Shown: piece after piece, positions 41,290-50,270 of the stretch
Numbering within the stretch: position 1 is the first letter of the stretch
Layout: every line of letters starts with the position of its first letter
Assembly: GCA_002336805.1 (NCBI GenBank)
Contig: DDEZ01000002.1
Location: 372,001-436,000, forward strand
DNA length: 64,000 nucleotides
Direction of reading: 5' to 3'
Source of the DNA: Bacteroidetes bacterium UBA1941
GTDB taxonomy: Bacteria; Bacteroidota; Bacteroidia; Chitinophagales; LD1
Notes under the pieces: model-generated
The model's database searches: none
The model's input: the letters and a program-made list of their open reading frames with translations, nothing else
Told to the model about the DNA's origin: nothing
Position numbers and translations under genes: made by a program

Positions 41290-42630
41290 TTAGATCTTCT
41301 TCAGGTACACATCCTTCACCTGTGTGGTAGACTTGGTCAGCTTGACCGCAAAGGTCTGCTTGTCCAGTATCTTGCCTACTGCAGGATAGTCGAGGAAGCG
41401 CTTCATCAGCATCTTCTTGATCTCCGGGTTGCCGATCGCCATTACATTCTTAGAGATCACCACACACTGATCTGATATCTGGTCTTTCAGTACTTTGTAG
41501 TAGTCTACCAGCATTTGCTCATCCTTTGTAGCCACCTTGTACTTATTGGTCTCAGGGTCTATCTCTATAGCTACCGGAGGCTGCTGCTTTACCCAGTCAT
41601 CAAACTGCATTTTCACATCCTTCAGAGGATTGAGGTTTTTAGCATTGGCGTCTATCGCCTTGATCAGGCCTGCCTGATCCGTACCCGCCAGCAGCTCCTT
41701 TGCGCTATCCAGGTCGAGATTCATCAGGGAGTACAGGCCATGGTATTTTTTTGCAGCATTGAGATTGCCGGCCTTGTCATAGATCCGGGATGCAAAGCCG
41801 TAGTTCATCACTGATACATTCTCCTGTGCCAGTTTCTCGATAGCTTCTGTATTGGCAGTTTTGGTATAGCTTTCTACCATCTTCAGGTAGATATTCTGCG
41901 CCTCGCTCTCCTGGCCCAGTGAGTAAAACTGCTCTGCACATTTCCTCATGCCCTCAGTGATCTCACCGGTAGAGTAGGCATCATATGCTTTGAGGTATTG
42001 CTTATTGTCCCAGGCCAGATCACCTGCCTTCTTGTAAAGGCCGGAGCGCTTGTAGAGGTCAAAAGCCTGATTGACACCCTCTGTAGAGCCTTGCTTTTCG
42101 TAGTCGCGGGCCACTTTGGTCACAGATGGTGTGTCCTGCGCGCGGAAGTAGTAGTCTACAGCTTTAGGGTAGTATTTCTCTCCACGCTCATAAAACTTGT
42201 CACCTATGCCTGTAGCGCCATCCTTGGCTTTGCCGGCCTTGGTATAGTCTTTCATGGCCTTGTCGAGCAGTTTGGATTCCTGCTTTTCATCATTCATGGC
42301 CTGCTCTACCCATGCGTCTCCTACTTTGCCCAGTCCTTCGGCTTTGCCGGCTTTATCAGCGCTGCCATACTTGGTCTCGGCCTGCTGCAGCTCGCCATGC
42401 TCCAGAAATGCATCGCCCAATATCACATTGATCTCCTGCTGCTTGAGGCCTGCTTTTTGGAAGGTTTCTACAGCCTTCTGTATCTCCTCGTTTTTCTTTG
42501 CATTATCTTTTTGGGAAAAGGCATCTTTCAGTTTCGCCTTGCCTTTTTCTACATCCTTTTGAGCAAATGCACCGGTACAGGCAAAAAGCAGCAGTATGCA
42601 GCAGCATATATGGGTCAGTCTGATATTCAT
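41290..42630 (-). CDS. Periplasmic helical-repeat (TPR-like) protein
   Basis: 446 residues from ATG 42630; the frame extends 9 codons further but the signal starts at MNIRLTHICC. Signal peptide to GAFA, cut before QKDVEKGK (Gln at +1). The rest is a long array of degenerate TPR-like helices rich in Lys, Ala, Gly and aromatic residues, repeatedly A-x-x-Y-x-K-A-G (e.g. KAMKDYTKAGKAKDGATG, DLYKRSGLYKKAGDLA, RIYDKAGNLNAAKKYHGL). Not recognised as a named family. A scaffolding or peptidoglycan-side role is possible. Upstream neighbour on the same strand is a mutase gene, 124 bp away. Confidence 0.72.
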   Translation of the reverse strand: MNIRLTHICCCILLLFACTGAFAQKDVEKGKAKLKDAFSQKDNAKKNEEIQKAVETFQKAGLKQQEINVILGDAFLEHGELQQAETKYGSADKAGKAEGLGKVGDAWVEQAMNDEKQESKLLDKAMKDYTKAGKAKDGATGIGDKFYERGEKYYPKAVDYYFRAQDTPSVTKVARDYEKQGSTEGVNQAFDLYKRSGLYKKAGDLAWDNKQYLKAYDAYSTGEITEGMRKCAEQFYSLGQESEAQNIYLKMVESYTKTANTEAIEKLAQENVSVMNYGFASRIYDKAGNLNAAKKYHGLYSLMNLDLDSAKELLAGTDQAGLIKAIDANAKNLNPLKDVKMQFDDWVKQQPPVAIEIDPETNKYKVATKDEQMLVDYYKVLKDQISDQCVVISKNVMAIGNPEIKKMLMKRFLDYPAVGKILDKQTFAVKLTKSTTQVKDVYLKKI

Positions 42631-42753
42631 ATGATTTGGATTTTTTGGTCGTACCAATCTAAAGAGTTTATCTCTAAATCATAATAAACCCATCAAAAAA
42701 ATTGCAAATTCATGATCGTCTTTGCCAAACGGGAGTAGATATAAATAGGCTTG

Positions 42754-44694
42754 TCACATGCTCCTGCGGTATTGCCCACCCACCTCATACAGTGCATGGG
42801 TGATCTGGCCCAGGGAGGCGTGCTTCACCGTATCTATCAGTTCTGCAAAGATATTGCCATTGTCCATCGCTACCTGCTGGAGCCTGCGCAGCGCCGTAGC
42901 AGAGGTATCTCCATGGCGCTTCTTGAAGGTATCCAGTGACTGTATCTGGTATTCTTTCTCCTCGGTAGTAGAGCGGATCACCTCGCCCGGTATGATGGTC
43001 GGGGAGCCGTTCTTGCTCAGGAAGGTATTGACGCCTACTATCGGGTACTCGCCGGTATGCTTCTGGTGCTCGTAGTACATGGACTCCTCCTGTATCTTAT
43101 TGCGCTGGTACATGCGCTCCATAGCTCCCAGCACCCCACCACGGTCTGTGATGCGTTTAAACTCAGTCAGCACGGCCTCCTCTACCAGGTCTGTCAGCTC
43201 CTCTATGAGGAATGAACCCTGATTAGGGTTCTCATTTTTGGCAGTACCGAGCTCCCGGTTGATGATCAGCTGGATGGCCATGGCGCGGCGTACACTCTCC
43301 TCCGTAGGAGTAGTGATGGCCTCGTCATAGGCGTTTGTATGCAGCGAGTTACAGTTGTCATAGATAGCATACAGCGCCTGGAGCGTGGTACGGATATCAT
43401 TGAAGTCTATCTCCTGTGCATGGAGGCTGCGGCCGGAGGTTTGTATGTGGTATTTCAGCTTCTGAGAGCGGTCATTACCCTTGTATTTGTACTTGATCGC
43501 CTTGGCCCAGATACGGCGCGCTACGCGGCCTATGACTGAGTACTCCGGGTCCATACCATTGCTGAAAAAGAAAGACAGGTTTGGCGCAAAATCATCTATG
43601 TGCATGCCACGGCTCAGGTAGTACTCTACATAGGTGAAACCATTGGATAGCGTGAATGCCAGCTGTGATATCGGATTGGCTCCGGCCTCGGCTATGTGGT
43701 AGCCGGAGATGGACACAGAGTAGAAGTTTCTGACCTTCTGCTCTATGAAATACTGCTGTACATCGCCCATCATCTTCAGCGCAAACTCTGTAGAGAAGAT
43801 ACAGGTATTCTGCGCCTGGTCTTCTTTCAGGATATCGGCCTGTACTGTGCCGCGCACGGCAGAGAGGGCTTTGGCCTTCAGCTGCGCATAGACATCTTCC
43901 GGCAGCACCTGATCGCCCGATACGCCGAGCAGCGTGAGGCCGAGCCCGTTATTGCCCTCCGGTAGTGGACCATTATATGCCGGCCTGCCGGTAGCCTGGA
44001 ATATGTCATCCAGCTTCTTGGCTACTTCTTTTTCCAGCCCGTTTGCCTTGATGTATTTCTCGCACTCCTGATCGATGGCCGCATTCATAAAGAATGCCAG
44101 GATCATCGGCGCAGGTCCATTGATGGTCATAGACACTGATGTCTTCGGGTCGCAGAGGTCAAAGCCGCTGTAGAGCTTCTTGGCATCATCTACTGTGGCT
44201 ACGCTCACGCCGCTATTGCCTACCTTGCCGTAGATGTCAGGACGGTGCGCCGGGTCCTCGCCATAGAGGGTCACTGAGTCAAATGCAGTAGACAGGCGGA
44301 TAGCAGGCTGCCCGAGAGATACGTAGTGAAAGCGCCTGTTGGTCCGCTCGGGGCCGCCCTCGCCGGCAAACATCCGCGTAGGGTCTTCGCCCTCACGCTT
44401 GAGTGGGAATACGCCTGCTGTATACGGAAACTCTCCCGGTACATTCTCCTGTAGCTGCCATGTCAGGATATCGCCCCAGTCACTGTACTTGGGCAGGTAG
44501 ACTTTCCTGATAGTGGTGCCTGAGAGGCTTTTATATGTAAAGGGCAGTTGTATCGTTTTATCACGCACGCCAAAGGCGAACGTATCACCGGAGTATTTCT
44601 CTTTAGTGGTTTGCCAGCCGTCCAGCAGGGCTTTGCAGTCAGGGTGGAGGCGTAGCTCCAGTTCTTTGTATTTCTGGCGGAGTTCTGTCAGCAT
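42754..44694 (-). CDS. Stand-alone acyl-CoA mutase domain (isobutyryl-/methylmalonyl-CoA mutase, IcmF-like)
   Basis: 646 residues. The entire length matches the substrate-binding TIM-barrel part of the fused enzyme IcmF: YSDWGDILTWQLQENVPG, RMFAGEGGPERTNRRFHY (about 107-124), GEDPAHRPDIYGKVGNSGVS and SMTINGPAPMILAFFMNAA. Two parts of the fused enzyme are absent: the N-terminal B12-binding (DxHxxG) domain and the MeaI-like GTPase. The nearest upstream ORF on the strand is recX, so they are not adjacent. Carbon-skeleton rearrangement of acyl-CoA (isobutyryl/n-butyryl or methylmalonyl) is inferred; B12 must be supplied by a separate small subunit. Promoter box at 44700-44707. Confidence 0.85.
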   Translation of the reverse strand: MLTELRQKYKELELRLHPDCKALLDGWQTTKEKYSGDTFAFGVRDKTIQLPFTYKSLSGTTIRKVYLPKYSDWGDILTWQLQENVPGEFPYTAGVFPLKREGEDPTRMFAGEGGPERTNRRFHYVSLGQPAIRLSTAFDSVTLYGEDPAHRPDIYGKVGNSGVSVATVDDAKKLYSGFDLCDPKTSVSMTINGPAPMILAFFMNAAIDQECEKYIKANGLEKEVAKKLDDIFQATGRPAYNGPLPEGNNGLGLTLLGVSGDQVLPEDVYAQLKAKALSAVRGTVQADILKEDQAQNTCIFSTEFALKMMGDVQQYFIEQKVRNFYSVSISGYHIAEAGANPISQLAFTLSNGFTYVEYYLSRGMHIDDFAPNLSFFFSNGMDPEYSVIGRVARRIWAKAIKYKYKGNDRSQKLKYHIQTSGRSLHAQEIDFNDIRTTLQALYAIYDNCNSLHTNAYDEAITTPTEESVRRAMAIQLIINRELGTAKNENPNQGSFLIEELTDLVEEAVLTEFKRITDRGGVLGAMERMYQRNKIQEESMYYEHQKHTGEYPIVGVNTFLSKNGSPTIIPGEVIRSTTEEKEYQIQSLDTFKKRHGDTSATALRRLQQVAMDNGNIFAELIDTVKHASLGQITHALYEVGGQYRRSM

Positions 44695-44699
44695 AAGGT

Positions 44700-44707
44700 C
44701 AAAATTA
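44700..44707 (-). promoter_or_regulatory. -7 box of the acyl-CoA mutase gene, predicts a very short leader
   Basis: On the minus strand TAATTTTG (TAnnTTTG) ends 5 bases before the ATG at 44694. No clear -33 element. Confidence 0.45.
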
Positions 44708-44745
44708 GACGAAATGTGCAGACTAGAAAAAATGGATGTAGCGGC

Positions 44746-45201
44746 CTATAACTTCAGTGCCTTGACGATCCTGCTGGCTATAGCCATTTCATACCCTTTG
44801 CTCATCAGAAACCTCATCAGCTTCTGCTTATGATCCTGAGGTGATTTAGCTTTGATCGTGGGGTTTTTCTTTTCTGCCAGCCGCAGGGCAGTAGCGTAGT
44901 ACTCCTCCTGATCCAACTCCTGCAGGTGCTCCCGGTATTGGCTTTCTTTTATACCCCTGGCAGACAGGGCAGCCTTGATCTTGGCCGCTCCCCACTTTTT
45001 ATTATTGAACTTGCTCTCTACAAAACCTCTCACATACCGCTTCTCATCCAGGAAGCCCGACCGCTCCAGCTGGTCTATATAGGGCTGCATCTCTCCTTTG
45101 GCTATTTTGAGCGATATGCACTTCCTGACCACATCAAACCTGCAGCGCTCCTGGTATTCGCAGAAGTGGCAGAGCTTTTCATATAATAGTTTGTCCAGCA
45201 T
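44746..45201 (-). CDS. recX: RecX regulatory protein
   Basis: 151-residue inhibitor of RecA filaments. Three tandem helical repeats recognisable as MLDKLLYEKLCHFCEYQERC..., DQLERSGFLDEKRYVRGFVESKFNNKKWG, and the last repeat (QKLMRFLMSKGYEMAIASRIVKAL). The basic patch FNNKKWGAAKIKAAL is typical of RecX. Bacteroidota RecX carries a Cys-rich N-terminus (CHFCEYQERC), seen here. recA is not in the window. Separate from the mutase by a promoter. Confidence 0.85.
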   Translation of the reverse strand: MLDKLLYEKLCHFCEYQERCRFDVVRKCISLKIAKGEMQPYIDQLERSGFLDEKRYVRGFVESKFNNKKWGAAKIKAALSARGIKESQYREHLQELDQEEYYATALRLAEKKNPTIKAKSPQDHKQKLMRFLMSKGYEMAIASRIVKALKL

Positions 45202-45338
45202 GTGCTATGGTGGCGGGCGTCCGGTGGTAGTGGGGCGGCATACCCAATAACAGGCAATACCTGATTCCCGAAAATAGATAAAGAAAAGAGATTGTTTGAG
45301 TCGTAGCCAGACCACAGCACCTGCCGGCTAACACCAGC

Positions 45339-46631
45339 TTAGTCGAACTTACGCTTCTGGAACCATACGTTATTCAGCGTAAAGCCGAAGTTGAAGCGGT
45401 AGTAGTTCTCTGCTATCAGGTTCTTGCCACCTGGTGTGCGGGAGCCTATGTCAGCATTGAAGTGAAACCTGGCGGCCTCTCTGTACTGCACTGCCATAGG
45501 GATGGGTATCGGCATACTGAGGCCTACCGTACCGCCGTATTCGGATAGCTGTACATTCTGGTATATCACCTCACTCTTGCCATAGTAGCCGCCTATCTTG
45601 TACTGCACGCGGTCCAGAAACTTCTTCGAGTCATAGTTAGGCACGATACTCGCACCTGCCATCAGGCGCCAGCTATTGGCCAGCTTATTGGTATTGAGAT
45701 CATATGAGAACTGGCTCCAGCCCGCGTAGCGGAAGTCCATACCTACCATCCACCAGTTTTCATTGCCTACTGTAAAGCCCGCAGAAAAGTTGTACGGTAT
45801 CACCATCCTGCTGCGCTTCTCTACATAGCTCAGAGGGGTATCTACTATGGTCTGTACGTCAGATATATTCAGGTAGCGCTCCCACTGGCTAGTGGTGCGC
45901 GCAGTTACTTTCACATTGCTCGATCCCTGCGCACCTACGGTGAAGAAGACATCTGTTTTCAGGGAGTTTTGGGTGGTCTTTTTCAGGATGCGTTTTTTGT
46001 ATTGCACCCCTACATTGTAGACGAAGCCGCCGACTCTCAAAGAGGTTGCATTTTGTACATTAAACGCATCTATGGAATCTGTAAAGGCGAAACCCCTGGT
46101 ATAGTCCAGCTTGCCAAAGAGGTAGGCAGCATTGACGCCAATAGAGAAACCCTTGATCTGATAGCCCGTACCGAGGTAAAACTGGTACAGCGCGCCCTGG
46201 CCTGTATATACCTTATTGGTATCTACATCGTTATTGGTAAAATTATAGTTCAGCACGCTATATGGCAGCAGGCCAAAACTGAGTCCCAGCTTATTGCGCA
46301 GCAGCGGTATGCCTATGGCCACGTGGTTTACAGAGCCATTCACCCCGTTGTACAGAGAGTCTTTGGTACGCACGCTGGCCGCATCTGCATTGACACCTAT
46401 TTCAAATGTAGTGGAGGTCAGCTCTGAGTAGGAGGCCGGATTATTGTGATTGATGTGTATCGGGCTGGAGTAGCCGGTAGAGATACCGCCCATACCTTTG
46501 GTCACCGAGAAAACATCTGACGAAAGATAGCCCAGGCCATAGCGGGAAAAAGGAGAAAACACCTGAGCGTAAGCGGCGCCGGAGCAGCATAAGAGGACTA
46601 CCAGTACGAGAGCCGAAAAGTATTTACGCAT
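45339..46631 (-). CDS. FadL/OmpP1-like outer-membrane protein
   Basis: 430 residues. Signal peptide MRKYFSALVLVVLLCCSGAAYA cut before QVFSPFSRYG (Gln at +1). A long beta-barrel: many alternating strands with aromatic girdles, and the N-terminal plug-like PFSRYGLGYLS with NHNNPASYSELTSTTFEIGVN, typical of the FadL-fold transporters in Bacteroidota. C-terminus KRKFD. Neighbours: it overlaps the coaX stop by 8 bases, an association common in Bacteroidota. Substrate unknown (possibly hydrophobic compounds). Confidence 0.82.
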   Translation of the reverse strand: MRKYFSALVLVVLLCCSGAAYAQVFSPFSRYGLGYLSSDVFSVTKGMGGISTGYSSPIHINHNNPASYSELTSTTFEIGVNADAASVRTKDSLYNGVNGSVNHVAIGIPLLRNKLGLSFGLLPYSVLNYNFTNNDVDTNKVYTGQGALYQFYLGTGYQIKGFSIGVNAAYLFGKLDYTRGFAFTDSIDAFNVQNATSLRVGGFVYNVGVQYKKRILKKTTQNSLKTDVFFTVGAQGSSNVKVTARTTSQWERYLNISDVQTIVDTPLSYVEKRSRMVIPYNFSAGFTVGNENWWMVGMDFRYAGWSQFSYDLNTNKLANSWRLMAGASIVPNYDSKKFLDRVQYKIGGYYGKSEVIYQNVQLSEYGGTVGLSMPIPIPMAVQYREAARFHFNADIGSRTPGGKNLIAENYYRFNFGFTLNNVWFQKRKFD

Positions 46632-47346
46632 TGTGTAATAAGATATAATTCAATCCCTCCAGGACCATGTCGGGGCGGGCAAATATGCCATTTTTAAGGT
46701 TCTTAACCAAAAACTGCATATCACCGCCGGTCACTGCTACCTGAAGGCCGCTATAACGGTGCTCATACTGTTCTATTGTGCCTGCCAGCTCCTGTATCAC
46801 TCCTGTGAGCACGCCACTCAGTATAGACTGCTCTGTGTTCCGGCCTATGAGGCCAGTATATGTGGCATGCCTGTGGGCATCCCAGTCTACCAGCGGCAGG
46901 CGCGAGGTATAGTGCTGCAGCGCATGAAAGCGCATCGTGATGCCCGGAGAGATAGCACCGCCGTGAAATGCACCTGCCTCTACAAAGTTGTAGGTGATGC
47001 AGGTGCCGGCAGCGATCACCAGGCAGGGTGCGCCGCTGCAGAGCCTGTCTGCTGCTACTGCCAGTGTCAGCCTGTCGGCACCGAGGGTAGCGGGTGTGTG
47101 GTAGAGATTGGCTATAGGCAGTGGTGTAGCCTGCGAGAGCAGGTCAAAAGGGATATTATGTTTTTTTAGCAGATGGGCCAGGCTGCTGTGGTCTGCCACA
47201 GAGGCTATGAGGCAGCGATCTGGCATGCGCGTAGCGCCCAGCTGCTGCTCCAGCATCTCTATGCCAGCGCCTGAGTAGCGCACCTCCGCGCCATCAAAGG
47301 CGGCAAACTTCATGGCTGTATTGCCTATATCTACTACCAGCTGCAT
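46624..47346 (-). CDS. coaX: Type III pantothenate kinase
   Basis: First step of CoA synthesis: phosphorylates pantothenate. ASKHA-fold: phosphate loop DIGNTAMKFAAFD (6-18), LGADRLTLAVAAD (about 94-106), IAAGTCITYNFV (about 115-126, the T-x-T nucleotide loop) and GGAISPGITMRFHAL. The Asp in GADR is the catalytic base. 240 residues, normal. Overlaps the following outer-membrane gene by 8 bases, suggesting coupled translation. Confidence 0.94.
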   Translation of the reverse strand: MQLVVDIGNTAMKFAAFDGAEVRYSGAGIEMLEQQLGATRMPDRCLIASVADHSSLAHLLKKHNIPFDLLSQATPLPIANLYHTPATLGADRLTLAVAADRLCSGAPCLVIAAGTCITYNFVEAGAFHGGAISPGITMRFHALQHYTSRLPLVDWDAHRHATYTGLIGRNTEQSILSGVLTGVIQELAGTIEQYEHRYSGLQVAVTGGDMQFLVKNLKNGIFARPDMVLEGLNYILLHNA

Positions 47347-47389
47347 ACCGGGCTAAAATACTAGGATTTGCGGAAAGTGGACGTGTGAT

Positions 47390-47414
47390 GCCCTGGCGCC
47401 ATACAATGCAGGGC
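47390..47414 (+). other. Hairpin upstream of the rhomboid pair
   Basis: GCCCTG (47390-47395) and CAGGGC (47409-47414) with a 13-base loop, followed by only TTTA. Not a convincing terminator; possibly a binding site. Confidence 0.3.
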
Positions 47415-47469
47415 TTTACAGATCGTTTACATAAAGAACACTTGTCACAGGCTTTTTTAATTTTACTGC

Positions 47470-48177
47470 ATGTTCAATCGGTCAAACAACTATTACAATA
47501 ACAACCGCATCAATACCAATAGCGCTGTATTTTATATCATCATAGCCAATATTGGTTTCTTTGCCGTGACCAATATCCTGCCGGGCCTGCTGCCGCTCGG
47601 GCCGGGTATGCTGGCCATGCATTATCCTTCGTCAGAGTACTTCCGCCCGTGGCAGATCATCACCTACATGTTCATGCATGCCAATATCGGGCACATCTTC
47701 TTCAATATGTTTGGCCTCTACATGTTTGGCGAGATACTGGAGCGTGTATGGGGGCCTAAACGTTTCACGGAGTTTTACTTTCTGACGGGCTTTGGTGCAC
47801 TGGCTATACACACGCTGGTACAGGCCATACAGATATACAATCTGACAGGCTCACTCGCTCCGCCCAATCTGCTCGTACTGCCCGGCTCGCAGGCCTGGGA
47901 GATCATCAATACGCCGGTACTAGGCGCCTCGGGTGCGGTGTTTGGCGTGCTGACGGCTTTTGCCTTGCTGTTTCCCAATACGGAGCTCTACCTCATGTTC
48001 GTACCCATTCCGGTCAAGGCTAAGTACGCTATAGGTGGCTATGTGGTGTTTGAACTGCTGAGCGGTGTGAGCAATAGTCCGTCTGACAACGTAGCTCACT
48101 TTGCGCACCTCGGGGGTGCGCTCTTCGGCTTTATCATCGTGCGCCTATGGAATAGAAACCGCGACGTACTTTACTGA
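47470..48177 (+). CDS. Rhomboid-family intramembrane serine protease
   Basis: 235 residues, six or seven helices. Catalytic Ser154 in GASGAVFG and His213 in FAHLGGALFG, with the conserved HxxxN-type MHANIGHIFFN (70-79) providing the oxyanion and gating residues. The polar, Asn-rich N-terminus (NRSNNYYNNNRINTN) is cytoplasmic. Substrates unknown. A second rhomboid gene begins 2 bases after this stop, so the two are certainly cotranscribed. Confidence 0.9.
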   Translation: MFNRSNNYYNNNRINTNSAVFYIIIANIGFFAVTNILPGLLPLGPGMLAMHYPSSEYFRPWQIITYMFMHANIGHIFFNMFGLYMFGEILERVWGPKRFTEFYFLTGFGALAIHTLVQAIQIYNLTGSLAPPNLLVLPGSQAWEIINTPVLGASGAVFGVLTAFALLFPNTELYLMFVPIPVKAKYAIGGYVVFELLSGVSNSPSDNVAHFAHLGGALFGFIIVRLWNRNRDVLY

Positions 48178-48179
48178 TC

Positions 48180-49064
48180 ATGTTCAAGAGTGTTTGGGAC
48201 GATATCGTAGATCAATTCAGCAAGGGCAGCGTGATCCTCAGGATCATTATAGTCTGTGTTGCCGTATTCATAGGTATGGAGACGCTCCATATCATACTCT
48301 GGAGCACCGGCAGGCAGGATCTGTATACTGCTATCTACAGCTGGTTTGCATTGCCGTATGATCTGTCAGTATTTATCACGCGGCCGTGGACCATTGTCAC
48401 CTATATGTTCCTACATGCGGGTATAGGGCACATCCTGTACAATATGCTTTGGCTATACTGGTTTGGCGAGATATACCAGCTCTATATGCGCGACAAGCGC
48501 GCACTGGCTATTTTCTTTGGAGGGGGGCTGGTCGGGGCAGCGCTTAGCGTGGCTGCCTACCATATCTTGCCGCCATTGCGGCCGTATGTAGCCAGCTCCT
48601 CACTGGTGGGAGCTTCGGCGGGTATAGAGGCCATCATGTTTGCAGCTACTGCGCTCAATCCTAATCATCGTATCCGCATTTTTATGGTCGTAGAGCTCCC
48701 GATCAAATTTGTAGCGATCGCAGTCTTTTTGCTCAACTATGTAGCGATCACCTATGGTAATGCAGGAGGCGAGATAGCGCACATCGGTGGCGCATTGTTT
48801 GGCTTCACCTATATCAAATCACTGCAGGCGGGTGTCGATTGGTTTGCGATACTGGACAAGATCCCAAACCTGTTTAGCCGCAGTGCCAGGAATATGAAGG
48901 CGACGCATGTGAGCAGGGGGGCAGCGGCCGCCGGCAACAGATCTGAGCGTCCCACCTCAGAGCAAAAAAAGCTGGATGAGATTTTGGATAAGATATCAAA
49001 GTCTGGCTACAATAGCCTCTCCAAAGAAGAAAAGGACTTCCTCTTCAAGTATAGCAATAAGTAA
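48180..49064 (+). CDS. Second rhomboid-family protease with C-terminal DUF6576-like tail
   Basis: 294 residues. Helices and catalytic Ser in SSLVGASAGIEAIM and His in EIAHIGGALFGF; both catalytic residues are kept, although the Ser motif (GASA) differs from GASG of its neighbour. MFLHAGIGHILYNM supplies the HxxxxN element. The last 50 residues (EQKKLDEILDKISKSGYNSLSKEEKDFL) form the short helix pair (DUF6576 type) found in Bacteroidota rhomboids. Paralogue of the upstream gene, probably a heterotypic pair. Stop abuts the convergent sulfotransferase stop with no spacer (TAACTA). Confidence 0.88.
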   Translation: MFKSVWDDIVDQFSKGSVILRIIIVCVAVFIGMETLHIILWSTGRQDLYTAIYSWFALPYDLSVFITRPWTIVTYMFLHAGIGHILYNMLWLYWFGEIYQLYMRDKRALAIFFGGGLVGAALSVAAYHILPPLRPYVASSSLVGASAGIEAIMFAATALNPNHRIRIFMVVELPIKFVAIAVFLLNYVAITYGNAGGEIAHIGGALFGFTYIKSLQAGVDWFAILDKIPNLFSRSARNMKATHVSRGAAAAGNRSERPTSEQKKLDEILDKISKSGYNSLSKEEKDFLFKYSNK

Positions 49065-50081
49065 CTACCTCACCGGCCGCGCCCTGAGTGCTTTCCAGAA
49101 TGCAGCCTGAGGTTTGCGTAGCTCGAGGTCATGTGGGTCTGCGGTGCGTAGCGCTTCTTCTTTCAGCCTGGCATTCTCAGCATCAAATGCTGCGATCTCA
49201 TCTGCGGAAAAGCTTCGCCTTTCTTCCGGTTTTGTGATCAGGGTATAGCCCAGCCGCTCCAGCATATCTCCGGCCACACTCTCATAGATGACCAGGTCCT
49301 CATGCGTCATCTCTTTCAGAAACTTGTTGCTGTTGTTTTTCATGATGGGCTTGGCCACATTCTCCCACATATGGCCGGATACTGCTGTGCGCTGAGACTC
49401 TGAGGACTTGTAGTACTCCAGCACATCATTGCTATATGGCAGCGAAAATTTATCACAGATATGATGGATATGCGCCGTAGGCTCTGAGGTCAGCTCTTCG
49501 TACCGCAGTCTCACATACTGCCCGTCAGGTATCCTTTGCAGAAAGTCGAGCGCCTGCTGCTGGTCTTGCCGCCATTTGCGGGCCAGGTGGTAGAAGTGCT
49601 TCTCGCCTACTATGGCCTTGCGAAATGACAGGGCTGCATCCCGCCCGTCTCTGTACAGGTAGATGATATACGGCGATACTCCCTCTGCTGCATAGTGGTC
49701 TATATACGCTACTGTCTCCAGGCTCTTGCAGCACCAGGTATCGAGTCCATGCGCTATGCACTGCAGCTCGTGCACCCGGATGAAAACCTCCAGCAGTGAC
49801 CGGCGCTGGCACATGCCCCAGAGGCGCTGGCGGTCCAGTGCAGCACCCTCCCACGGCACGGGATTGAGCTCTATCACCTGGCAGACATCTTCTATCAGCT
49901 GTTTGAAATTGTCATCCACAGTCAGGTCGCTATAGCGATCCATCAGCGGGTAAAAATTGAGCAGGATATGCGGTGGGTGCGGGGCAAACACCTCTGGCAG
50001 CTGGCTCAGCATCAGGCGCAGGAGATTGGACCCTGACCGCTGCGTGCCTATCATTTGTATAGCTTTGATACCGGAAGACAT
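49065..50081 (-). CDS. PAPS-dependent sulfotransferase
   Basis: 338 residues, cytoplasmic. The 5'-phosphosulfate loop is GTQRSGSNLLRLML (about 12-25), and the 3'-phosphate site is LYRDGRDAALSF (about 161-172). VRLRYEELTSEP follows, as in heparan-type sulfotransferases. These residues suggest an active transferase. Acceptor unknown; the polysaccharide genes at 4596-11464 are the obvious but unproven candidates. The C-terminal 30 residues are Arg/Lys-rich. Confidence 0.82.
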   Translation of the reverse strand: MSSGIKAIQMIGTQRSGSNLLRLMLSQLPEVFAPHPPHILLNFYPLMDRYSDLTVDDNFKQLIEDVCQVIELNPVPWEGAALDRQRLWGMCQRRSLLEVFIRVHELQCIAHGLDTWCCKSLETVAYIDHYAAEGVSPYIIYLYRDGRDAALSFRKAIVGEKHFYHLARKWRQDQQQALDFLQRIPDGQYVRLRYEELTSEPTAHIHHICDKFSLPYSNDVLEYYKSSESQRTAVSGHMWENVAKPIMKNNSNKFLKEMTHEDLVIYESVAGDMLERLGYTLITKPEERRSFSADEIAAFDAENARLKEEALRTADPHDLELRKPQAAFWKALRARPVR

Positions 50082-50235
50082 ATAAAGTTAAAGTTGCACG
50101 ATTGTACTAAATAACGCAAAAGCGGTACCCTTAAAATTGACCAATTGCCCTTTTCTTGCTGTGAATATCCCAAGGATAGCAGCGCCATCGCAATGCTAAT
50201 TCATCTTAAATGACAAAAGCATGACGCGGTGCAGG

Positions 50236-50266
50236 TTTGCACAGATGCAGCTACGTGGTATATTTG
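50236..50266 (+). promoter_or_regulatory. Complete -33/-7 promoter of gldA, predicts a leaderless mRNA
   Basis: TTTG at 50236-50239, 19-base spacer, TATATTTG at 50259-50266. The start codon of the ABC gene lies at 50271, 4 bases after the box. Confidence 0.65.
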
Positions 50267-50270
50267 TGGT

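Noticed and set aside
41998..42684. 228-residue open frame on the plus strand opposite the TPR-like gene
   Set aside because: It is opposite a gene with signal peptide and helical repeats, has no start context, and consists of repeated hydrophobic shadows.
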